A stretch of DNA of 35,178 nt from Candidatus Heimdallarchaeota archaeon (lineage in GTDB: Archaea > Asgardarchaeota > Heimdallarchaeia > Heimdallarchaeales > Kariarchaeaceae): NCBI GenBank assembly GCA_015523565.1, contig WAKA01000029.1, forward strand, positions 1-35,178, written 5' to 3'. The position numbers and the translations under genes were made by a program. Below are positions 7,910 through 14,892 of this stretch, piece by piece (the first letter of the stretch is position 1; each line of letters begins with the position of its first letter). Below the pieces are notes generated by a model. The model did not search any database, was not told where the DNA came from, and saw only the letters and a program-made list of their open reading frames with translations.

Positions 7910-8629
7910 ATGTCACAATCGTTTAGCAAGGGTCATTCAGAATTGGTTCAAATTATAGACTATATAAATCAAACAATTCCATTGGTGACAACTGGTTCCA
8001 GAAAAGCAGATGTCAAACAAATGGTAATTACTGTATCAGAACAAATGAAATCAGAAGATTTAAACCAAATCTCACCACATTTTCGACCCTTGGGAACAAC
8101 ATTGAAAATATTAGTGGGCTCCGATTCTCCACTTTTAACGTCAGTTACGTTTCAAGGGTTTCTACTTGAAATGGCTGAGACATTGAGTGAAATCTCCGAA
8201 CTGATAAATTCAGGAGGAATTCCAGATCCGGCAATAATTCAAGACTTAAGAACAAACGGGGAATTCTTGATAAAGCTTGCAGGCAGAATGCTTTATAGGT
8301 ACAAGATTCAGGTCTACTTTGAACCTGATTATGATGCAAAGGTACTAAGGGCATTCATGCTTGCAAAAGACTTGTCAAAAGTTGTAAGATTTCTGAATGT
8401 CACCCCTGATATTTCACAGCAGACAAATCCCAACCTCGACAATGGCATTACATTGGAAGTATTATCTGCATCCAGTCCCCAAGAGTTAAATGATATCGTA
8501 ATGAATGTTCTTTCTGTCGAATCCTGTCAAATATTCATCGAAAGAAAAGAAAGCAATGTCATTTATCTTGATCCACCATATATTCCAGGGTCTGTAGATG
8601 ATAAGATGGAAAAATACCTTAACGAATGA
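7910..8629 (+). CDS. Orphan protein resembling CheA P1-P2 regions, no kinase core
   Basis: A 239-residue soluble protein. Residues about 130-222 follow the pattern of the CheA P2 (CheY-binding, ferredoxin-like) domain: YKIQVYFEPD, then a helix with LRAFMLAKDLSKV, then FLNVTPDI, a variable loop, ITLEVLSASSPQELNDIV and VESCQIFIERK. Residues 1-125 are helical and may be a worn Hpt (P1) bundle; LEMAETLSEISELINSG resembles its later helices, but the phosphorylatable histidine motif (HTLKG) is absent. There is no dimerisation, ATPase or CheW-like domain, and no chemotaxis gene nearby. It may bind a receiver-domain protein. This assignment is by eye and could be wrong; otherwise the protein is unknown. 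It sits divergent from one subtilase and convergent with another. Confidence 0.45.
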   Translation: MSQSFSKGHSELVQIIDYINQTIPLVTTGSRKADVKQMVITVSEQMKSEDLNQISPHFRPLGTTLKILVGSDSPLLTSVTFQGFLLEMAETLSEISELINSGGIPDPAIIQDLRTNGEFLIKLAGRMLYRYKIQVYFEPDYDAKVLRAFMLAKDLSKVVRFLNVTPDISQQTNPNLDNGITLEVLSASSPQELNDIVMNVLSVESCQIFIERKESNVIYLDPPYIPGSVDDKMEKYLNE

Positions 8630-8712
8630 ATTGTCTTTTGGTGAAATTTAATTATTCTATTTTTGAAGTATCAAATATTCTTTTTTAGAAATGTATTACA
8701 GATTTTCCCTAT
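8630..8712. terminator. T-rich gap between convergent genes
   Basis: The 83-nt gap between two convergent stops carries plus-strand T-runs (ctatttttg near 8658-8666 and attcttttttag near 8678-8689). Runs like these can end archaeal transcripts without a hairpin. No stem-loop was evident. Confidence 0.3.
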
Positions 8713-11700
8713 TTAGCTTTTGGATTTTTTTGATATCTTTCTTTTAAGAACAAAAGCAGAAGCGAACAGGGCAAGCACAAAGAACTGAGATATGGGTGAT
8801 GGGGATGAACTTGCCTCAGATGAAGTTACAGAAGAAGTTTCTGAAGTTGTTTCTGAAGTTGTTTGATTTGTAGGTTGTGATGAAGTAGGTGTACTAGTGA
8901 CTGGTTTTTCACCGATATAGAAGAGCAATGTCACTTTACCTTCATTACCTGCATCATCTTTTGCGATAAAGGTCAAGTTGTGTGTGACAATTGTAGGATC
9001 AACAGCATCCTTTTGCACAATCAATGTTACTTTCGTATCTTCAATAATTCTGGATACCTCTGATACGGGACGTTCAGTTCCATCCAAAATTACCGTAAGA
9101 TCGGAATAAGTGACCTTATAAGTTGAGTCAACCACTTCAAATTCGAACTTATAGACATACAAATCTTCTCCGAACACAGTTTCATTCTCTGTTAGGGGAG
9201 TAATTGTTGGTCCAAGAAGATTCAATGTCATTGTAAATCTAAGATAGTCATCGGCAGTTGTGACTTGAATATTGTGAACCCCATCCTCTGTAGCATTGTA
9301 TACCAATCTAAACCGACCGTTTCCAAGATCAGTCAATGGAATGTCTTGGGCAGGAATAGAGGTTTGCAACCTTCTTGCAGATACTTGTGTTGATGGACTT
9401 CCATTGTCATAGACTGAAAACTCGGCAACAAGTTGATCATCGGTAATATTCATGCTTTCAAGGGAAACACGATTGTTTTCCAAAAACCATTTATATGCAT
9501 TTTGAGCAAGGATACGATCGTATGGAGAATATCCTTGTGCCCCAGACGTTCCACCATTGTCTGTCCAGAAGTTGTTATCAGAAATTATTACCCTTCCACC
9601 ACCTATTTGGTCGTAAAGTGCAATTTGGGTCTTGTCCGCGGTTCCTGTTAGATAATACAAAGCCGCATTTTTGCTTTGGGCAACAGAATAATCCAGACTC
9701 AAAAAGTTGCCAAATGTAGTAACAGTTTTTGCAGACCCAACAAATGAGGTTACATTGTATATTGGTTTGATACGTTGATTAGGATCTGCTGTACTTGGAT
9801 CTGTGGAAGTTAAAGCACCAAATTTTCCAATAACCCTGTTAAGTTCAGTGGCATTGGTTCCGACAAGACCAGCATTGGTATCTGTAAACAAACCATTAAA
9901 GGTGAAAAGAAGATTACCTCCATTATCAACATAGTTTTCCAATGCGGTTATTTCACTATCCAAGAAATATTCTCCCTCATATGGAATATTAAAATCTGGA
10001 ATGCCAATTTCAACTGGGTCAGGAATCCATACAATATCATACCTTGATAAGAGGTCTGAAGTAATTTCCTCGTCAAATTCCTCAACCCAAACACCTTGAT
10101 CCATTGCCAGATCGATCATTCCGCCAGTATTTGTACCTCCAATTCGATCAGATCCAGAATCGTCCCAATCGGTATGGCGAAGGTCGAAGCCCATGATGGC
10201 ACGAGCAGGACCTGTAATTTCATAAGTAATTGAAATTTCAATCTTTTGATTATCTAACTGCACAATCAAGAAACCCGAATAAGAACCGACTGATGCACCA
10301 GTTGAATTCAGATATAAAGGAATTTCTTGAGAGTATGCATTGTTATCCCATGCAGTCTGATTAAAGAAGAGGATATCTGCCAATGATCCGTTGACAGAAA
10401 CAGAAACTTCAGCAGGATGGGAGGAGACAACCGTATATCCGTTAATTGGGGTGACAATGTCAGAAAGGTAGTTTGACCTGAATAGTCGATCATGGAGTGG
10501 AGTGACGGCAAGAGCCTTTGCAGTTCCATTTTGTGCAATGTTCATAAGATAGGTATATGAATTATAGATATTTACAAAACCCATCCCATAATCATAATTT
10601 CCACCGTCAGTTCCCTCTGCACCACGAAGTAAAGCAGCTTTTAGGGTTCCCATGTTCCATGTAATGTTGTTGGCATTAAGTGCGCTTGCCAAAGTAGCCA
10701 AAGCGCCTGAGGTGACAGGAGTTGAAAAGCTTGTCCCATCAACATAACCGAACAAATCACCAGGGTAGGTGGCGGTATAGACATTCTGTCCAGGTGCAAC
10801 CACATCAGGTTTCAGAATCTTTGAGACAGGGGTGGGACCCCTTGAACTGAAACTTGCAATATTTTTGTTATGATCTGTAGCGCCAACAGCAACAACATCA
10901 ATAAATCCACCAGGGAAACCCACAGTGCCTGGATTTGGACCTTCATTTCCAGCGGCAGCTACAACAAGAATACCTAAGTCTGTAAAAGCCTTGATAAGAG
11001 GACCGTTTGAAGGGAATGGTCCACCCAATGACAAGCTCAAAATGTCAATGGTCTGATTATATTCAAGCATTTTATTATATGCATTAAGTAAATCGTTTGG
11101 ATCAATTCCACCACTGCTTGTGGTTGGTAATGCAACAGAATAAATCGAAGCGTTCACAGCAGAACCGTATGCGTTAGGGTCTACGGAACCATCTGTGACG
11201 ATCATCCCTGCTACTGAAGTGCCATGATAGTAGAATTCGCCATTCAATGAGACAAAGACCTGTTCCTTAACTTTTCCTTTCAGGGCAGGGTGGTCAAGAT
11301 AAATACCATTATCGATTATACCAATATTAATTCCAGTTCCATTGTAACCCAAATCATAAAGTTGGGAGACACCCATCATCTGTATATCTTCAAGACCAGT
11401 TAAAGATTGTCCAGGATTTGAGATAGGATTTGGTTTTGGAATGGTGAGGGAATAATCACTCAATGGAAAAACAAAACCATTCCCATAAAGTGTTTTTGCC
11501 ACCTTTATTTGGTTAGAGTCAAGAGGAACAACAACAGCCTTCAAGTTGTCGTAAGATGCCTTTACATCAAATGAAGCCAAAAGGTCTTTATATTCCTCTT
11601 TTGATTGAGCAAAAATCACATAATCAGTTTTGACGGATTTAGACTGACTAGTTAACTTTGCATCCCCAACATTCAAAGGAACCTTTGTATTTGAGGATAC

Positions 11701-11781
11701 ATTGTTTGCGTTTATTGCCACAAGAGATGTAAACATCACTGTGAGCAAAAAGAGAGTGAACCATCTGTTATGATTCTTCAT
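8713..11781 (-). CDS. Large secreted S8 subtilase with C-terminal membrane anchor
   Basis: A 1022-residue extracellular serine protease. It has a signal peptide (about 1-26), an inhibitor-I9-like propeptide (50-112, beginning TDYVIFAQSKEEYKDLL) and an S8 domain (130-415) with D157 in GIIDNGI, H186 in YHGTSVAG, N279 in AAAGNEG and S351 in DGTSFSTP. A Rossmann-like module (about 528-780), again like the post-catalytic region of site-1 protease, includes LLSRYDIVWIPDP and GGGRVIISDNN. Ig-like beta domains follow. A Ser/Thr/Pro-rich stalk (about 965-995, repeating TSET/SSE) leads to one hydrophobic helix and a basic tail KRKISKKSKS, so the protein is cell-surface bound. A TATA-like site lies 23-34 nt upstream of the ATG. 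It shares its layout with the other subtilase but differs in the anchor. Confidence 0.88.
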   Translation of the reverse strand: MKNHNRWFTLFLLTVMFTSLVAINANNVSSNTKVPLNVGDAKLTSQSKSVKTDYVIFAQSKEEYKDLLASFDVKASYDNLKAVVVPLDSNQIKVAKTLYGNGFVFPLSDYSLTIPKPNPISNPGQSLTGLEDIQMMGVSQLYDLGYNGTGINIGIIDNGIYLDHPALKGKVKEQVFVSLNGEFYYHGTSVAGMIVTDGSVDPNAYGSAVNASIYSVALPTTSSGGIDPNDLLNAYNKMLEYNQTIDILSLSLGGPFPSNGPLIKAFTDLGILVVAAAGNEGPNPGTVGFPGGFIDVVAVGATDHNKNIASFSSRGPTPVSKILKPDVVAPGQNVYTATYPGDLFGYVDGTSFSTPVTSGALATLASALNANNITWNMGTLKAALLRGAEGTDGGNYDYGMGFVNIYNSYTYLMNIAQNGTAKALAVTPLHDRLFRSNYLSDIVTPINGYTVVSSHPAEVSVSVNGSLADILFFNQTAWDNNAYSQEIPLYLNSTGASVGSYSGFLIVQLDNQKIEISITYEITGPARAIMGFDLRHTDWDDSGSDRIGGTNTGGMIDLAMDQGVWVEEFDEEITSDLLSRYDIVWIPDPVEIGIPDFNIPYEGEYFLDSEITALENYVDNGGNLLFTFNGLFTDTNAGLVGTNATELNRVIGKFGALTSTDPSTADPNQRIKPIYNVTSFVGSAKTVTTFGNFLSLDYSVAQSKNAALYYLTGTADKTQIALYDQIGGGRVIISDNNFWTDNGGTSGAQGYSPYDRILAQNAYKWFLENNRVSLESMNITDDQLVAEFSVYDNGSPSTQVSARRLQTSIPAQDIPLTDLGNGRFRLVYNATEDGVHNIQVTTADDYLRFTMTLNLLGPTITPLTENETVFGEDLYVYKFEFEVVDSTYKVTYSDLTVILDGTERPVSEVSRIIEDTKVTLIVQKDAVDPTIVTHNLTFIAKDDAGNEGKVTLLFYIGEKPVTSTPTSSQPTNQTTSETTSETSSVTSSEASSSPSPISQFFVLALFASAFVLKRKISKKSKS

Positions 11782-11803
11782 GATTGAATGAAAAATGAAT
11801 AGA

Positions 11804-11815
11804 ATATATATTTAA
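11804..11815 (-). promoter_or_regulatory. TATA box of the second subtilase
   Basis: Minus-strand ttaaatatatat is a strong archaeal TATA-like sequence 23-34 nt upstream of the ATG at 11781, which suggests a leaderless transcript. Confidence 0.55.
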
Positions 11816-11966
11816 CCAAACATCAATAAACAACTTTTCGAGAAATATGTAGTGTAAATAACCATGGGAATGAGCCTTGAATTATTAATCACATATCGGG
11901 CATTCGATGAAACATTGGAGGATTGACATACAAAAGGTCTATGAAGTTTATTGAATATGGGAAGTT

Positions 11967-12407
11967 GTGATACAAGTCAAGTTTGCTCGGATCCACAATG
12001 ATGAAACAATTGGACTGCCAACATTTGCCCACTCTACAGATGCATGTGCGGATATTAGGTCAGCAGTAGATTTGATCATTCCTCCAAAGGAATGGAGAGC
12101 TGTACCAACAGGGCTGAAAGTGGAAATTCCCCATGGCTATGAAATTCAGGTCAGACCAAGGTCTGGTTTGGCACTAAAGTATGGCATTACAGTTCTGAAT
12201 TCACCTGGGACAATTGATTCAGATTATAGGGGTGAAATAAAAGTCCTATTAATTAATCATTCCGACAAGGCATTTGAAATAAAGAAAGGGGACAGAATTG
12301 CACAAATTGCAATAAGAAAAGTTGAAGATGTACAATTTGTTTTAGTGGAGGAATTGAGTGAAACTGAGAGAAATGAGGGAGGATTTGGAAGTTCTGGAAT
12401 ATCATAA
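11967..12407 (+). CDS. dut: dUTP diphosphatase (trimeric dUTPase)
   Basis: Hydrolyses dUTP to dUMP and pyrophosphate, which keeps uracil out of DNA and supplies dUMP. The 146 residues match trimeric dUTPase. The five motifs appear in order: motif 1 STDACADIRSA (23-33), motif 2 RPRSGLA (63-69), motif 3 GTIDSDYRGE (81-90, catalytic D84), motif 4 GDRIAQIAI (108-116) and the glycine-rich arm RNEGGFGSSG (135-144). The motif 1 variant DACADI replaces the usual Gly by Cys, a form also seen in viral dUTPases. The start is GTG; an ATG at 11941 in another frame ends at 11970, across the dut start. The next gene follows after 43 nt. Confidence 0.93.
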   Translation: MIQVKFARIHNDETIGLPTFAHSTDACADIRSAVDLIIPPKEWRAVPTGLKVEIPHGYEIQVRPRSGLALKYGITVLNSPGTIDSDYRGEIKVLLINHSDKAFEIKKGDRIAQIAIRKVEDVQFVLVEELSETERNEGGFGSSGIS

Positions 12408-12416
12408 GAACTGAGC

Positions 12417-12426
12417 AAAATAAATT
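12417..12426 (+). promoter_or_regulatory. TATA-like element upstream of the 325-residue gene
   Basis: The sequence aaaataaatt lies 25-34 nt before the ATG at 12451, so the gene may have its own leaderless promoter despite following dut closely. Confidence 0.35.
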
Positions 12427-12450
12427 AATGAGATTTGATATTGAATTACT

Positions 12451-13428
12451 ATGGAGAGTTTAACTCTTTCCCGAGAAACAAAATTGGAATTGTTGGAGAA
12501 ATCCATAAGTGAGTCCTATTCAGATTTCCGTAATTGTATTGAAGGAATATATTATTCAAGGATAGAAAATGAAAAACCTGTTCTTGAGAGATATTTAATT
12601 TATTCAGAGGAAATAACCGAGGAAATTGCAAAAAACACAATAAATTTGGTTTCATCAATACTAGTTTTGTATAAGGATAAAACATCAGAAATTGAGAATT
12701 TTCAGTATATTGAACTGACAAAGAAGCAGATCATCTTTTTTAAGGGGAACAATGGTGAAATCAAGTCTTTTTCAGTCAAGAAGAAGGAAGGCATAACAAA
12801 TTTGGTATACTTCATTCAATTGTACATAGACAACATAATCCATTATGCAAAAAACATTAGTACAGAAGGGGAAAAATTAGAAGCAATCTTGGATCACGTA
12901 ATTTTTTCAAAAATATTAATGGAACATCCAAAAGCAACTGGAGGAATAAAATCACTAAAAGAAAACGAAATAGAGTCATTGTATTCAATCTATATTGAAC
13001 CATTTAAGTTGAAAAATTTAGTAATTACAAGAATTAGGTCAAATCAATTTCTTTCCCGCAAAAAAATGTTTCAAGAGCTTATAAAAACGTACACAGGAAA
13101 AGAAATTGATTATGGGTTCATAGTATTAAGAGAGGATTTTCAATCATTAACTTGTTCAAATTATGTTATTGAAAACCTTGAAGAGCGAATTTTTGAAATC
13201 TTATGGAATCAAGAGACCCATTTGCAGAAGTATTTGATGAAAATTGGAAAAGATTCAGATTTGTTCAAATTGGATGACAACCATTGGATTCTAATGTATA
13301 TGCCAATCAATAATATTCTTCTGTTTTTTATAGATGATAACAAGTCAACATTAGAGAAAATAGACAATAAAAAATCAGAAATTTACAATAGTGTTTCTTT
13401 CTTTTTTCCAGAATTTGGCAGTTTTTGA
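12451..13428 (+). CDS. Unknown soluble protein, possibly two related alpha/beta domains
   Basis: I do not recognise this 325-residue protein. It has no signal peptide, membrane helix or known catalytic motif. The sequence alternates short strands and helices: strands around 43-48 (RYLIYSEE), 85-98 (FQYIELTKKQIIFFKG) and 104-109 (IKSFSV), then a long helix (115-150), then helices to about 215, then a second strand-rich unit (218-325) with YGFIVLRED, WILMYMPINNILLFFID and a closing helix. Such small repeated alpha/beta units are compatible with longin- or roadblock-type folds, but this is only an impression. It is Lys/Glu/Ile/Asn-rich. The last 46 nt overlap the convergent MFS gene. The ATG start is preceded by a TATA-like element. 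Confidence 0.7.
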   Translation: MESLTLSRETKLELLEKSISESYSDFRNCIEGIYYSRIENEKPVLERYLIYSEEITEEIAKNTINLVSSILVLYKDKTSEIENFQYIELTKKQIIFFKGNNGEIKSFSVKKKEGITNLVYFIQLYIDNIIHYAKNISTEGEKLEAILDHVIFSKILMEHPKATGGIKSLKENEIESLYSIYIEPFKLKNLVITRIRSNQFLSRKKMFQELIKTYTGKEIDYGFIVLREDFQSLTCSNYVIENLEERIFEILWNQETHLQKYLMKIGKDSDLFKLDDNHWILMYMPINNILLFFIDDNKSTLEKIDNKKSEIYNSVSFFFPEFGSF

Positions 13429-14597
13429 ATCAGAAGGACAATCATTGCAATTGAAGCTGAAAGAATTGCAGAGAGAACGAAAGGCAAATTCAAGGAAAGT
13501 GAAATCAAAAATCCACCCATAAGTGGTCCCAATATTCTCATCAATGAGGAAATTCCCTGATTAAGTCCCATTCCAGATCCTTGAAGTTCATCATTTAGTT
13601 CCAATGAAATCTTGTTCAGCAAAGAGGGGTTAAGGAAAGCAATTGCAATAATAAGTGGGGATAGAAAAATTAAGACAAAGAGAATGGAATTCGCAGATGG
13701 GAGTAAAGCAAAAGCAAGGAATGCCAACGAGGCACCTGTGAAAATAAAAAGGTCACTCGGAAATTTTTTGGCCAATGGTCTGTAAACAAGCATTTGGGTC
13801 AATGCCAGTCCCAATCCAAAAATAGAGTAAATCATGCCCAGTACCTGTTCATTGCTTTCAGGAAATCTTTTTGGAATGTAAAGTGCGAATGCGGAGATGA
13901 AATTGCTGAATGAAAGATTATTAAGGGCAAATAGTGAAATGTAAAGTAAGGATTTTCTGTTTGACAATATAATTTTTAAGGAATCAATTGTTCCAATCTG
14001 GTTTGATTGAATTCTCTTGACAACAGGTTCAGGCAAATAAAAAAATGCCCCAAGCATGTTAATAATTGACACGCCCATTGCAAACAATCCAGGGACAAAA
14101 TACAATGGTTTTCCATTGACATGAATTTGAGCCAATGAGCCACCAATCACAGGTCCAATTGCAAACCCAATACCAAATGCGGCACTTAAGAGTCCATAGC
14201 TACGAGCGCGTAGTTTTTCAGTTGAAATATCAGCAATATAGGCATTTGCGGTTGTCAATGTAGAAGCAGTGAAAATCCCAGTAAGGATACGTGACAGGAA
14301 AAGAAGATTGAGTGTGGTTGAATAAGCAAAAACAAAAAATCCAAAACTAGTTCCCCCAATACCTATCAATATTGTCGGTCTTCTCCCTTTTTTGTCACTT
14401 ATTGTTCCCCAAATGGGTGCGGCAACAAATTGAGCAAAGGAGAAAACAGCGATGACAGCGCCATATTGTATTTCAGAAGCACCTAAATTTTCAGCGAAAT
14501 AGGGTAAAAGAGGAATGACAATGCTAAATCCCATTGTATCGATAAAAATAGACAATACAAGCAACCAGATGGTAATGCTTGAATTTTTTTGTTTCAT
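13383..14597 (-). CDS. MFS transporter, DHA1/TetA-like drug:proton antiporter
   Basis: Twelve-helix major facilitator protein of 404 residues in the cytoplasmic membrane, likely a proton-driven exporter. The loop 2-3 motif A is clear (GTISDKKGRR, about 64-73), and the antiporter motif C in helix 5 reads GIGFAIGPVIGG. The N-terminal helix with IDTMGFSIVIPLLP is typical of TetA/MdtG-like DHA1 proteins. The substrate cannot be assigned. I chose the ATG at 14597 because TATA-like ttTAAATA (minus strand, 14623-14630) lies about 26 nt upstream; a TTG two codons earlier is also open. The 3' end runs 46 nt into the last codons of the convergent unknown gene. Confidence 0.88.
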   Translation of the reverse strand: MKQKNSSITIWLLVLSIFIDTMGFSIVIPLLPYFAENLGASEIQYGAVIAVFSFAQFVAAPIWGTISDKKGRRPTILIGIGGTSFGFFVFAYSTTLNLLFLSRILTGIFTASTLTTANAYIADISTEKLRARSYGLLSAAFGIGFAIGPVIGGSLAQIHVNGKPLYFVPGLFAMGVSIINMLGAFFYLPEPVVKRIQSNQIGTIDSLKIILSNRKSLLYISLFALNNLSFSNFISAFALYIPKRFPESNEQVLGMIYSIFGLGLALTQMLVYRPLAKKFPSDLFIFTGASLAFLAFALLPSANSILFVLIFLSPLIIAIAFLNPSLLNKISLELNDELQGSGMGLNQGISSLMRILGPLMGGFLISLSLNLPFVLSAILSASIAMIVLLIQKLPNSGKKKETLL

Positions 14598-14622
14598 TGG
14601 CAATTCCCATCTATTCCATATT

Positions 14623-14630
14623 TATTTAAA
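14623..14630 (-). promoter_or_regulatory. TATA box of the MFS gene
   Basis: Minus-strand tttaaata lies 26 nt upstream of the ATG at 14597. This spacing supports that start codon and a leaderless transcript. Confidence 0.5.
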
Positions 14631-14693
14631 ATGGTTCAATAAATTTCAGGATTTATGCAGAAATCGATAATCGCATTATCAAGTCCACTAAAT

Positions 14694-14703
14694 CTTTTTA
14701 AAC
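14694..14703 (+). promoter_or_regulatory. TATA-like element of the 47-residue gene
   Basis: The sequence ctttttaaac lies 29-38 nt upstream of the ATG at 14732. Confidence 0.35.
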
Positions 14704-14731
14704 CTTAAAAGAAATAAATACATGATTACCT

Positions 14732-14875
14732 ATGTCAGAAGAAGAAAAAAAAACACTACCAAAAGATGTAATGGACGAAATTAAGACCAAAGCTGACGAA
14801 TCAGGAGCTCATGATGTTTCTGAGATTGCCTCAAAGCTTGAGGGAAAAATTCCTACTGAGAAAAAAGAAGAATAA
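14732..14875 (+). CDS. Small charged protein of 47 residues
   Basis: ATG at 14732 to TAA at 14875, MSEEEKKTLPKDVMDEIKTK at the N-terminus and IPTEKKEE at the C-terminus. It is highly charged, Lys/Glu-rich and mostly helical, with no membrane segment and no cysteine. A TATA-like ctttttaaac (14694-14703) lies about 30 nt upstream and a T-run follows the stop, so it looks like a complete single-gene unit. The reading frame ends cleanly between two larger genes, it does not overlap them, and both flanks carry control signals. These points favour a real gene over chance. Function unknown; a small binding or stress protein is possible but unproven. Confidence 0.65.
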   Translation: MSEEEKKTLPKDVMDEIKTKADESGAHDVSEIASKLEGKIPTEKKEE

Positions 14876-14892
14876 TTTTTTTTAATTTTTTA
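14873..14892 (+). terminator. T-run after the 47-residue gene
   Basis: Right after the TAA, the plus strand carries eight T, AA, then six T, a typical archaeal intrinsic terminator. It also contains the stop region of the convergent glycosyltransferase gene. Confidence 0.45.

Noticed and set aside
8841-8864. Two tandem copies of a 12-mer (ctgaagttgttt)
   Set aside because: It encodes the repeating Ser/Thr/Glu stalk of the second subtilase, so it is a low-complexity protein segment rather than a DNA element.
11864-11926. 20-codon plus-strand frame in the gap between the second subtilase and dut
   Set aside because: No convincing ribosome site or TATA spacing, too short to judge, and no sequence feature. 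The gap otherwise holds only the subtilase promoter and a leader for dut.
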